DNA of 64,000 nucleotides from Lota lota (taxonomy: Eukaryota > Chordata > Actinopteri > Gadiformes > Lotidae): contig JACYXH010000317.1 of NCBI GenBank assembly GCA_026745465.1, positions 20,001 through 84,000 on the forward strand, in the 5' to 3' direction. Shown piece after piece: positions 13,301 through 44,159 of this stretch. The notes under the pieces were generated by a model. That model was not told the origin of the DNA. It saw nothing but the letters and a program-made list of their open reading frames with translations, and searched no databases. Within the stretch, counting starts at the first letter, position 1. Each line of letters starts with the position of its first letter. Position numbers and translations under genes: made by a program.

Positions 13301-16300
13301 ACATACACATGCTGAGTTCAAATACATTTTGACTCTGCACACGCCTTTGTGACCACTGTCGTGGATAAAACACAACACGTTAACAAACTAAGAGAGGTCG
13401 AGAAAGCCGCAGTTTGAAAGATAAAGACTTTATTATCACTTGCACACAAGTAACTACAAAACCAGAGTTGATTCGCAAAGAACGCCTAGGCTTCAGGTTA
13501 TATTCCCAACATGTGTGGATTCCTCTTACATGCACTGGCCAATCACAACACCCTATGCATCGGGCCGAGAAATTGGGCACCTCCCGTGTCCCCCACCGCA
13601 GTTCCCCGTTAACTGAACATACACATATCCAACCTTCTCTGGATTTTCAGTAAATGACTACGTAAAGAATTGATATCCTGATTGAAATCCACTTGTCACC
13701 TTATTAATTAAACTGATATAAAACAAACATAATACACCACATGTGCTTATGAGAGGAAACCATCTCTGGCTTGAGGTAGTTTGGATGTGTGACAAACACA
13801 ATCCTGAATAAAGTAGCGACGTATAATCAAAGAAAACCAATCCCTATACCACATACTGTATATGGGTTAACCTAAAGATGTGACATGCATGAGCACAATG
13901 ACAATCACTTCTACTCAGACAATAAGCATGCATTCAAACAATTTACAACAACACCACTGAATGTGATTGTGGAATACATTCATAAAGCAGGCAGTGTTTG
14001 ACTTTGACTGTAGTATTCACCAGTTAACCTTAACGTCAGTATACGTGAAGTAAGAGAAAGAATGCAGGGGGCTTCTTCTATTTTCTTAGTGGTCCTCATA
14101 GAGCCCTCCCTGTCTCTTCCTCAGGATGACGTGAGCCAGGTATAGTGATGTTGACAGCTATTTAGGGGCCAACTTGGAATCAGCTGAGTAACCGGGGTTC
14201 ATCTCAGGGGCGACAGAATGTCCCTGGGAATGTAGGCCTTCGCTGACTGTGCTTTTTCCAAACTTATTTCCTTTATTTGGGCCAGATAATGGCTTCCTTT
14301 AAGCATATGGTAAATTCATTCAAACGGCAATGTTTAACTTTGACTGTGACTTTAATTAGTAAGCCTTAACATGTAGAAAGAATGCAGTGGGCTCCCTTCT
14401 TCTTTATGGCCCTCATAAAGCCCTCCCCGTCTTTTGCTGTCAGGATGAGGTGAGCCAGATATAGCGGGTTTATAGTTTTAGGGATCCACTTGAAGTCTGC
14501 TAGGTAACCAGGGTTCATCTCAGAGGGCTGTCAGGAGGTGTGATGAGTGTCACGTGGATTTCCCTCGGAATGTGGTCCGTCAGTGACTCTGTGCTTTTTT
14601 CCACACTGATTTCAGTCGTGTAGGCAAGATATTGCTTACTTCCTTTAAACCTCAGTCAATTTCTCCCATACCATTTCTCCTTTTTGGTGGAATTTGTGAC
14701 CTTTTTATAAACAGAAATATTTACTATTATTATAATTATTATTAATTGGTAATTATCTTTTTCACTTCTCTAAACTGCTGGTTTAGATGTGTGTTAGTTG
14801 TTCATACTATTACTGATTAGACATGGAAATTCCAAACTGGTTGCAAGATTTTATTATTGAATACCTCAAACCTATCGGGTGTCTTGTCATTTAAAAAAAA
14901 AGCATTAAAACACTATGACCACACTAGTGAATGTAAGAAGGGAATAACGACAAGAAGGGACCAAGACGCTTCACGTCTTGGTCCTCTTACTCGTTGGTTG
15001 TGTCTTCCTCGACTTCCTCGTCCTCAGGTATTATGACTGTTTCAGCTCCTTGGGGTGACCTTTGAACCCCAGCAGCCACTCCACCCTGCGACCAGTGTCC
15101 TTGCTGAGCACCTCACAAGCGGATGCAGCAGGGCCTGAGTTGTATGGAGAAACCTTTTTTTCCCCGGGATTACGAGTGTTGACCTTGATCCCCAACCCGA
15201 GACACTCTTTACAGGTTTATCACTCAAAGTCACTTTCCGTTTCAGCACAGGTGTATCACTTAACATCCCTCTCTGTGCAGGTGTATCACTTAACATCCCT
15301 CTCTGTGCAGGTGTATCACTTAACATCCCTCTCTGTACAGGTGTATCACTTAACATCCCTCTCTGTGCAGGTGTATCACTTCACATCCCTCTCTGTGCAG
15401 GTGTATCACTTCACATCCCTCTCTGTGCAGGTGTATCACTTAACATCCCTCTCTGTGCAGGTGTATCACTTAACATCCCTCTCTGTGCAGGTGTATCACT
15501 TAACATCCCTCTCTGTACAGGTGTATCACTTAACATCCCTCTCTGTACAGGTGTATCACTTAACATCCCTCTCTGGGCAGGTGTATCACTTAACATCCCT
15601 CTCTGTACAGGTGTATCACTTAACATCCCTCTCTGTACAGGTGTATCACTTAACATCCCTCTCTGTACAGGTGTATCACTTAACATCCCTCTCTGTGCAG
15701 GTGTATCACTTAACATCCCTCGCTGTGCAGGTGTATCACTTAACATCCCTCTCTGTACAGGTGTATCACTTAACATCCCTCTCTGTGCAGGTGTATCACT
15801 TAACATCCCTCTCTGTACAGGTGTATCACTTAACATCCCTCTCTGTACAGGTGTATCACTTAACATCCCTCTCTGTACAGGTGTATCACTTAACATCCCT
15901 CTCTGTACATGTGTATCACTTAACATCCCTCTCTGTACAGGTGTATCACTTCACATCCCTCTCTGTGCAGGTGTATCACTGCTGAAGCGTCTGATGGAGT
16001 TGAATGTGTACAAAAAGGATGAGAAAAAGGGGTACAATGACCGATTCATCACCAAGCTGCCGAGGAGCTACAGGTGTGACGATGCCATTCCGAATACATC
16101 TACAACATATTTACATCTCGAGTGTAGTTTTAAATATCTCTGTTCGCCCAATGGCTACTGTTTTATACAGCCTTTTTTAAATGTTTCATTTTCTTTGCTC
16201 TGCTAAACGTCAGGTCTCATGGCAACTTTCTAATGATCTCAAACGATGTCTGCAACGAGGTGTGCGCTGGTCCGGACATCCGCAACTCCTTATGCGAATG

Positions 16301-17553
16301 GAAGCACCTTCCCAACAAGGTGAAGACTGCACACACACATGGAGCGCAGAATAACAGGCTGCTCTTTGTATGTCTTAAACGACATACAAATACATACAAA
16401 TGTCTTTGTAAGTCTTAAATTCACTGTTCTCTCCCTCTCGCTCATCTGCTCACAAGGGATTCCCGCTGATCTTCCATGAAGTCACTGGACGTATGCAACG
16501 TGAGGACAGCACCTCATTCTTCAATGCATACGAAGTGGACATTCTAATGCTGTACCTGAAAGAATTGTTGGTCGATGTCCCCCCAGGAGACATAGGCCTC
16601 ATTGCCCCATACAGGAAACAAGTAGGTACCAACTGTGCCTTACAGCAATGCACATCAAACTTGCCAACTCACTAGTTCTTCACAAGGATAAAGGCGACAC
16701 CATTCTATGGGTTTGTTTTTGCCATCGTCCCAATTGAAACAATCATGTTGGTGTCCCTCATAGGTGGAGAAGATCAACACAGCGGTTAAGATCACGTTCC
16801 GCAGATGCATGGCAGAGTTAAAGGTAAAACGTGGCGGTGGATTTTTCTTTTCTCCCCACTCCTCTGCCATATACCTTTCTACTTATTAAATACGTTGGTG
16901 GACTGTTTCCAATCCGTCATCGGCCGGCATCTTGATCTCAGGTTGGCACCGTGGAAGAGTTCCAGGGCGTGAGGAAGCGGGTGATTCTGCTGTCCACAGT
17001 GAGAAGCAGCAGCCGGGGCCACAGCTCGTTCCTTGCTGACCCCAAGGTGAGCGGACCCTCTGCTTTTCCACCCATCTTCCTCAATTCACTCACGGCAACG
17101 TTGTCTTCGCGTCGTTTCTGTGACTATTCTATTCTTTTCCTGTTTCTCCCCAGAGGTTCGACATGGCCATGACCCAAGCCCAATCCCTGGTAATAGTGGC
17201 GGGGAACTCACAAGCGCTGACAAACAACGACATCTGGCACAAGTGAGAAGAAGATAAAAACGTGTATCTGTGCAGATCAATGGAGCCCCAGTGTCAGCTC
17301 CTCCGTTTTGGGACTCAGTGACTCTGTGGCCTCCTGCTGGTTATTTTGTGTTGCTGTCCACCATGTGCCTGCTTCTGTTGTGCCCCTGGCTCCGCCCCTC
17401 ACCTGTACACCCTGCCATTGTCTGTTTCCCGCCCTTCTTCCTGCTCACCTGTTTGTCATTGTGCTAATCACTCAACCTATTTATGTCCTGTGTTTTCAGT
17501 GCCATGTTGTCTGATTGTTCTTCTGTTTGCTCTTAGCTTAACTAGTCAGTTCA

Positions 17554-17645
<92 letters not shown>

Positions 17646-17980
17646 TATTCCTGCTGTTTTTTGGATTTGCCTACGGTTTTGACCTTTGCCTGCCCCATTA
17701 CTGCTCCTGACCTGGATCTTTTCTTTGTTTGGATTTTTTGTGTTTTTGCATTCCTCCTGAGAAACAGGAGTTATTTTTTGTTATTAATTGAGCTGAAGCC
17801 TTGCCCTGCCTCAAATAAATATTTTGGACTTAACTGTTTTTGGGTTCGTATTTTGCACAATCCTGACACCTTAGAGGATTGTTAGACTGATGGTCATTTC
17901 TCTGCTCTCTCCGTAGGTTCATCGAGTACTGTAAAGAAAACGGAGGTTACACCAAGACCTTCCAAGGACTTGACATATAG
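4604..17980 (+). CDS. mov10: MOV10-family RNA helicase paralogue, divergent (copy 1)
   Basis: UPF1-like superfamily 1 helicase-related protein; family members act in cytoplasmic RNP granules with Argonaute and in retroelement and virus restriction. Exons by reading frame, splice sites and comparison with copy 2: 4604-4688, 5143-5278, 5495-5693, 5888-5992, 6189-6320, 6694-6816, 11292-11398, 11518-11699, 11827-11924, 12065-12162, 12268-12366, 15971-16073, 16214-16319, 16457-16621, 16764-16823, 16942-17046, 17154-17242, 17917-17980. All phases match, no internal stop, about 684 codons. Walker A GPPGTGKT and DEAG are intact. Motif III is GDPNQSCPF (GDPKQLGP in copy 2), motif V is [10 protein letters not shown] (VEEFQGQER), motif VI is [10 protein letters not shown] (RFNVAVTRAK): the motif VI arginine is lost. 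About 75 residues of the 1B region, matching copy 2 exon 9 and its flanks, are absent, and the protein stops soon after NGGYT. The 5' exons are not identified. ATP hydrolysis is probably impaired (inference); the intact frame argues against a simple pseudogene. Confidence 0.82.
6385..6540 (+). mobile_element. SINE-like element
   Basis: A B-box-like GAGTTCGATCC near 6418 is followed about 80 bp later by GAAGCATCTGCTAAATGAC, the characteristic tail of many teleost tRNA-derived SINEs (GTAAGT..GCTNTGGA..GCNTCTGCTAAATG). The A box is degraded. It lies in the intron between the sixth and fifth recognised exons of MOV10 copy 1, where the missing 1B exon would be expected. Confidence 0.6.
7066..7322 (+). 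repeat. LTR-internal minisatellite and (GGCA)n tract
   Basis: About five copies of a roughly 40-bp unit containing GTTAAGGGCCTGGCAATGGG plus GGCAGGCA runs are followed by a pure (GGCA)n tract to 7322. The array lies inside the 3' LTR of the gypsy element. The poly-Pro-Ala-Cys-Leu and Gly-Arg-Gln frames here are repeat translations. Confidence 0.9.
7446..7779 (+). mobile_element. solo LTR, 334 bp (family A, copy 2), nested
   Basis: Starts TGGGAGTGTG and ends GCTACA, flanked by the 5-bp direct duplication GTGTG at 7441-7445 and 7780-7784. It interrupts the 3' LTR of the gypsy element: the sibling 5' LTR near 10955-10970 runs straight through the same site (GCCGGCAGTTGAGTAAACAG), which proves insertion after the gypsy element was in place. 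It carries AATAAACCGG, a likely LTR polyadenylation signal. The inverted copy is at 3591-3926. Confidence 0.85.
7749..8171 (-). pseudogene. gypsy integrase C-terminal chromodomain remnant
   Basis: The minus-strand reading contains [20 protein letters not shown], then NWEGYG and SWVPRSRIL, the conserved core of chromodomains at the C-terminus of chromovirus-type integrases, which direct insertion by binding modified histones. It is in a different frame from the upstream integrase (8086-8703), so at least one frameshift separates them. The last part of the open frame runs into the 3' LTR and is not protein sequence. Confidence 0.8.
8086..9060 (-). pseudogene. gypsy integrase core, interrupted
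   Basis: Two minus-strand segments, 9060-8713 and 8703-8086, encode an integrase catalytic core: [16 protein letters not shown] (first Asp), [11 protein letters not shown] (second Asp) and [18 protein letters not shown] (Glu). An in-frame TAG after QFIS separates the halves. Upstream, only [10 protein letters not shown] remains of the zinc-binding region. Further downstream is a GPFEIES block typical of the integrase C-terminal domain. Confidence 0.85.
8823..10096 (-). pseudogene. gypsy protease/reverse transcriptase, frameshifted
   Basis: Two overlapping-edge frames make one reverse transcriptase. The first (10096-9359) has a [17 protein letters not shown] protease-end block, [20 protein letters not shown] and [15 protein letters not shown], and stops after HFEYL. 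The second (9356 on) begins [13 protein letters not shown] and carries the catalytic YLDD at 9252-9266 and SFLGYIIG. A small indel at about 9357-9361 creates the break. After WPS near 9070 the frame runs into integrase sequence out of frame, marking deletion of RNase H. Confidence 0.9.
10100..10850. other. unexplained internal part of the gypsy element
   Basis: Between the pol fragment and the 5' LTR, where gag should lie, no gag, capsid or zinc-knuckle frame is visible. The sequence includes two TACAACNTACGGTCA blocks (near 10525 and 10590), each linked to a TATAGCGCCA motif, hinting at a small internal duplication or another inserted element. I do not recognise it. Confidence 0.4.
12756..13301 (-). 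mobile_element. solo LTR, 546 bp (family B, copy 1)
   Basis: Flanked by the perfect 5-bp duplication CATAC (12751-12755 and 13302-13306). On the minus strand it begins TGTCACACCCTCG and ends TTAACA, with an AATAAA signal (TTTATT near 12825) about 70 bp before the end. It is related along its length to the element at 21513-22257: both contain GGCGGGGACGAAG, AGCCAGTGCTTAAGTACTGT and GGGTGTGACA. No internal retrotransposon genes are present. It lies antisense in the intron between the motif III exon and the next exon of MOV10 copy 1. Confidence 0.88.
13380..13975. other. intronic DNA, unrecognised
   Basis: AT-rich intronic sequence of MOV10 copy 1. TTTATTATCA near 13430 would be an AATAAA signal on the minus strand, and the 13340-13640 part may be a further LTR fragment, but I could not find matching ends or a target duplication. 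No gene seen. Confidence 0.35.
13980..14640 (-). repeat. diverged direct duplication with antisense coding-like segments
   Basis: Two copies of about 300 bp, offset by roughly 340 bp, share TTTGACTTTGACTGT-type starts, AGAAAGAATGCAG, ACCNGGGTTCATCTCAG and GTGAGCCAG. Read on the minus strand, both copies give related peptides: [17 protein letters not shown] in one and [17 protein letters not shown] in the other, then MNPGY. One copy continues [20 protein letters not shown] to a stop; the other has early stops. This looks like a duplicated, decayed exon of a gene I do not recognise, in antisense orientation within a MOV10 intron. Confidence 0.5.
14975..15205 (-). pseudogene. antisense coding-like fragment
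   Basis: On the minus strand an uninterrupted frame reads through [16 protein letters not shown] and [16 protein letters not shown] to a stop near 15030. The neighbouring frame continues [16 protein letters not shown] to a stop near 14990. Together they resemble a protein C-terminus broken by one frameshift. Amino-acid composition and codon use look coding. The family is not recognised; it may belong with the decayed copies at 13980-14640. Confidence 0.35.
15215..15970 (+). repeat. 30-bp minisatellite made of splice acceptors
   Basis: Twenty-four tandem 30-bp units (15251-15970) are preceded by a degenerate 36-bp unit (15215-15250). Each unit starts GTGTATCACT, continues with TAACATCCCT and ends CTCTCTGTGCAG or CTCTCTGTACAG, i.e. 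a polypyrimidine tract plus acceptor AG. The last unit's AG is the acceptor of the MOV10 copy 1 exon at 15971, which itself begins GTGTATCACT. Unit length is a multiple of three, and the exon's frame stays open through the array, giving repeated [10 protein letters not shown] or close variants. One unit (15901-15910) has ACATG instead of ACAGG and lacks the AG. The 307-codon frame 15062-15985 is a different frame through the same repeat. Confidence 0.95.
17290..17875 (+). mobile_element. LTR-like insertion with (TGCC)n tract
   Basis: The last intron of MOV10 copy 1 contains CT-rich sequence with a (TGCC)n run at about 17555-17644, an AATAAA at about 17814-17819 and an end near CAATCCTGACA (17874). 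This resembles the layout of the solo LTRs elsewhere in the window, but I could not find matching 5-bp flanks. The Cys-Leu-Pro-Ala frame is a repeat translation. Confidence 0.4.
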
Positions 17981-17999
17981 TGTCTCATGACCACCATTT

Positions 18000-18000
<1 letters not shown>

Positions 18001-18070
<70 letters not shown>
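18001..18070 (+). repeat. (AC)n microsatellite in the 3' UTR of copy 1
   Basis: Pure AC tract of 70 bp beginning 20 bases after the stop codon of MOV10 copy 1, so probably within its 3' untranslated region. Confidence 0.95.
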
Positions 18071-18072
<2 letters not shown>

Positions 18073-18289
18073 CTTCTCCACACAAAATGCTATTAAGGAA
18101 TCTCTCTCGCCTCTACATTTTATTTGGCATTGTTGCATCAGCTTTTTAGAGAAAATTATTTTCTGGCCATTAGGCCTTCACATTGTTCAGAGACTATTAT
18201 AATCATATAGGCCTATCTTGATACATAAAATACAATTTGACTTATTTGATTAATAGTGCAGACGAATGGATATATATAGGTTAGTATAT

Positions 18290-18294
18290 AGGTT

Positions 18295-18331
<37 letters not shown>
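18290..18331 (+). repeat. (TA)n tract
   Basis: Short AT dinucleotide tract, slightly interrupted. Confidence 0.9.
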
Positions 18332-18333
<2 letters not shown>

Positions 18334-18359
18334 GTGATAATGACCTATTTTGCAATTTT

Positions 18360-18720
18360 ACTCATGGCCTACACACAATAAAAAACGTTCAATATAAATC
18401 GACTCTTGTTTTGACATACTTGGCCGCATGAGAAAGGAAAACATAACTTTTAAACAAATTCGGGTCATATCTATCATCCGCTATGTGAATGTCATCTTTA
18501 CCATAATTGCACTCATAAATGCCCAATAATGTGTGTGTCTGTATATTAGTCAAAATTGACTAATTTCTAATTATACACAACGTCCTACACACAATTAAAA
18601 AAAATCTTGTTTGACATAAATGGACTTGTTTTGACATACTTGGCCACACGAGAAAGAGTGGGCATTCAGAAAGGAAAACGGAACCTTTACACGGATTCGG
18701 ATTCGAATTGTTGCCTGATT
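18360..18720 (+). repeat. local direct duplication upstream of MOV10 copy 2
   Basis: Blocks at about 18364-18470 and 18577-18700 share CTACACACAAT, CTTGTTTTGACATACTTGGC, GAGAAAG, AAAGGAAAAC and ATTCGG in the same order, separated by about 215 bp. The copies are diverged, and the second has an extra GAAAGAGTGGGCATTC stretch. Confidence 0.7.
18377..18382 (+). terminator. candidate polyadenylation signal of MOV10 copy 1
   Basis: AATAAA about 400 bp downstream of the copy 1 stop codon, the first such hexamer after it in a plausible position. Confidence 0.45.
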
Positions 18721-18797
18721 GTGGTTGAATCAGATCGGGGACGCGCATGTCCGTGAGCTGTCGGACACGCCCCCTCACTGGATTGTAAGTTTCGTTT
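18667..18797 (+). promoter_or_regulatory. possible promoter with IRF-like sites
   Basis: GAAAGGAAAAC (18668-18678) and, on the minus strand, AAACGAAACT (18788-18797) each contain the IRF core AANNGAAA. They lie about 145-275 bp upstream of the copy 2 start codon. MOV10 is interferon-inducible in several vertebrates, so interferon control is plausible, but the motif is short and no full ISRE is present. Confidence 0.3.
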
Positions 18798-18940
18798 ATT
18801 CCAAAGCTGGGCGATACGGCCTGTGTGTTTATTACCAACGAGACACCGCCTAAAAACCTAAAACCCTGGCGCCCAGATCACTGCCACTCAAGTGGTGTCT
18901 GCAGTTGTTGCGTTGAGAGCAGGTTTAGCGGGTCGTTACA

Positions 18941-33730
<14,790 letters not shown>

Positions 33731-35820
33731 TGAAAGGCCTGGGACGATTCATCCATTCATTGTTTTCTGGACCATTTCGGCAGACTATTGCTGGATGTTT
33801 AAGTTCACGGTGACGACTCCTCAATCAATCATTCTGGAAAAGGAATTTTACATTTTGGTTCAACTACAAGCTAAAACACGTTATGGGTTATGGTATATTG
33901 GTTTTAAATAGTAATCTGATAGAAAGTTCTACCTGGACATGGTGTGTCCTTCAATTGCTTGGTTGTCATTATTTTGTCAAAGAAAAAACTTTTGATCTTG
34001 GAATATTTTTCTAGTTCTTGTTTTACAGTACTCACATAAAAGATGAGTACTCAGGGAAAAATGTGCCTTAATGCTGTGCCTACTGTAATGTTTAATTTAA
34101 GTACATTTATAACAATGTGATAAAGAATGCATTTTCTTGATAGTCGCCGTTTCCATTCTGCATGAACATCTTTCATTTTCTACCACGGAGCTCAACATAT
34201 AGTTTCTTAATGGGGATGTGAAAGTGAAAAGTGCATCACTCGGTTATTTTGCATTTCAAAAATACTTTATTAGCGTACTTTCCTCATTTAGACACTGAAC
34301 GCGGGCCCCAGTCCGGTTTGTAAAACCATCATTAAGTCAGCGTCTTGTTTTGAGTGTTTGTGGCGGATACTCTGGGAAATGACAGATAGGAGGTCCCTTG
34401 ACCCATGCTTTCTGACTAGATCTTAAGAGACCACTTAAGCACTGGCGAGGTATTGGTAAAGCTGTTGCTTTTAACGGTTACTGGCAGAATAGATCCACTC
34501 TCACCATGTTAGGCCATTAAGTGTACATGCATTGGAGGTTGTTCTTGGACATATCACTGATGGATTGATTGATCACAAAGTACTTAAAGCTGTGATGCAT
34601 ATTAAGCATATGAAGACCATGTCATGATTCATTACATTGCTGCACTGAAGGATTTGAATGTTGAATCATGTTGAATAGTAAAAATAACTCTGTAGGTATA
34701 GAATAGCTCTGTTGGTCTTAAGGAATGTTTACATGTTCATCTATTTACAAAGCTGTCATTACAGTTCCAAAATGGCACATATATTAAATAACCTAAGCCA
34801 AAATTAATTCAGCTGTTTGCCATTTAGAGTAGCACTGTTTAAGGTTGGCGTTCTTGAGCTCTGATCAACAAAAACCTAAAGTATTTAATTGCAACTCTGC
34901 ATTTGTAATGTTGCCTAATACCTGTCTGTGACTATGGAAAGCAGAATAGAGCATGATTTCACTCATTAGGACTGCATAAGGTATCTATGAAATGGAGGTC
35001 AGACATATAGTGCCCACTGAGCATTGGCCAGTATTGCTTTATGTAGAGTATTGGTTTTGGACATTAAGCCCTATGTGTCTTAACAATTTGGTAGGAACCA
35101 AGTCAACCTGCCGTCTGAGCCCCATCGACACAGAAATGCTGCAGTTATTTTATATATAGACTAATATAATGCAACTAACCACTATGAAGTATTGTTAGTT
35201 AAAAATGTCATGTCATATTATAAGTGGTGTTGTATGGCAAATAGATGGAAACTAACCAAAGCAGGCGAGACATGGACACGAGATGGCAGATCAGCGTTGC
35301 GTGAAGCATGTGCTTTTAACAGGATGCTTCCCATTTACGTTGAATCTAAAGTAGTGTTTTATGTGAACGTGCTTTCCACGAGTAGTTGGCCCTTTGGAAA
35401 ACGCAAGCCCTTAGCCCCCTATCTGTAAACAATCAACACAGAAGCCGTTGGCCAGTTGAAAATATATGTCATGATTATACACATAAATAGAAAACATACA
35501 CTCATACACACAGGAGGAGGGGGCTGGCCCCTCACGTACACAGGCTGGTGTGTTTGTGAAGGAAAAAACACAGAAAGACGGTAAACGAGAAGAAAATGAG
35601 AGAGCAAAGGGAAATGGAGACAGTAAAAGGCTGATCTGTTACGGTTTTCAACAAGTGTGTCAGTCTCAATTTGCCGTGGCGTGTTATTGGTGTGTCCTTA
35701 TGGAAATACAGTCCACCAGAACCGTTGGTATAAAGGTTTCATCTTTCCGAAAGGTTGCACTTGTACCCCCCCTCCACTTTTAGGGCGGGGGGGTGGGAGG
35801 TAGTTAGGCTCCTCCCCGCT
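33731..35820. other. convergent intergenic region, two 3' UTRs
   Basis: MOV10 copy 2 (+) and the Rho gene (-) converge here. No coding sequence seen. On the minus strand TTTATT at 34266-34271 gives an AATAAA that could serve the Rho gene with a UTR of about 1.55 kb. A clear AATAAA for copy 2 was not found; ATTAAA occurs near 34783. Confidence 0.5.
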
Positions 35821-39828
<4,008 letters not shown>

Positions 39829-40110
39829 TCAACATCAATACACAAATTAAAAGATAACCGTTCTAGAGAATTGTTTTCCTTCTTTAAATATATATTTAAA
39901 AAAAAAGTATATGATATTATTCAGGTTACGGTTGATTTATCATCATCACGATTACATTGATAGAGAGAGAGCTTGGACAAGAGTGATAGAAGGACATGGT
40001 CCAGGTGCAGACAGATCCATGCTGGTCCCTGCCCCTGGGCTGGGAGTGGTAGCTGGAGAAATAAGCTGAACACCAAGTCCAGAGTCTGGAGAAATTTGGC
40101 TTTTCTACAT

Positions 40111-40266
<156 letters not shown>

Positions 40267-40662
40267 CACACATGACATCTCATAAGGAAACACATGAATA
40301 CCTCATCATGAGTTTGCAGAAATGTCCCCTTGGCCCAGGTTTGTTTTATTACGGAGAAGTCTGTTGTGGCATCGCTATACTGCACCCAGTCCTCCTTCAC
40401 ATTCACACACAATGTTGTTCAATGAAAAAAAAAAAAGTGTTTCAAGGGTGTATTTGTATCCTTGAATTCCCTACTTCAAGCGACTACAATTCTAGTATTA
40501 GTAGACCATTTTTCAAATATAACACAATCTCGAGCTAGTGTCAATGTACTTCACAAGCACACACACACACCCAACCGCTAAATCAGGCAAGGTTGCTCTC
40601 ATGGTTTCTGGAGGGAGTCACCTGTTCACTGCGATAGCTGGCGACAAATAGCCACAATTTAC

Positions 40663-42959
<2,297 letters not shown>

Positions 42960-43322
42960 TATCGCCTGTTCCATCTGTGAAAATAACATACAAGGGCGAT
43001 CCTCACGGCGTAGCTGTCAAAACGAGTTGTGGGGGAAACACCAAAATATATTAATGACTAAGTGTCTTGGAACCAGTGAAAAGGTGTTGGGAGCAGGTTT
43101 CCCTTTCATTTTGTTGTTTAAAAAATAATGTGATTTCAGCTGCACTTGTTACACATTGTTGTCCTTACCCTCTGACCTAACCACAGCACCAGATTGTAAG
43201 GTATAGGCCGACCTGAGACATGGGGAATTCCTACGGTCTTTTGTACTATTGAGACAATCTGCATCACGAAACAAATAAGACACACCTTCAACTCTCTAAA
43301 GTACCATGACTAAGGGTAGGAG

Positions 43323-43440
<118 letters not shown>

Positions 43441-43570
43441 AATCTCAGTGTCAAGATGGAACGATGGAAATGCAGATTCGATCCTCTTTTAAAGAAAGGA
43501 ATCAGATCAATAGATGAGACTTAAGATAATGTAAACTGATGTGAATTCCCTCAACGGAAGTACGCCTGTC

Positions 43571-43706
<136 letters not shown>

Positions 43707-43801
43707 GTGTGAACTGCTTGGTTGGCCCTCAGCTGTTCAAATGCAATGACATCATACATATAAAGTGGCTCTCCTCTTGTAGTGCGTCCAGACGAACGGG
43801 C

Positions 43802-43829
<28 letters not shown>
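43802..43829 (+). repeat. poly-G run
   Basis: Twenty-eight consecutive G residues; G-quadruplex capable and likely error-prone in sequencing. Confidence 0.9.
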
Positions 43830-43832
<3 letters not shown>

Positions 43833-44159
43833 AGGCAGGAGGACAATCTTGATTCATGCACATGTGATCGCCTCAGCCACTATGGGCACGTTATAATGTA
43901 GAAAAAAAAGAAGGCGTGGTCGAGTTGAGGCGCAGTGCAAAAATCACAAACACGTACGTATACTTTATGGTGCGGTAAAGCCCGAAGGTCTTGGGGCAGA
44001 TACACTGTTTTGGGCAGATGCTTTTTGGTTACGAGGCGTGAAGGTCTGATCGCTTGTCGTGGACAAGCCGAACAAGGAAGGGTGTGGTGGGGAGAGAAAG
44101 GAATGTCCCCGGGACAGGGGACTGTTTCACCCAATAGACAATGCATGACGTGATCACTA

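Noticed and set aside
15062..15985. 307-residue forward open frame and the antisense [10 protein letters not shown] frame
   Set aside because: Both arise because the 30-bp minisatellite is a multiple of three. The forward frame is not the frame of the MOV10 exon it runs into.
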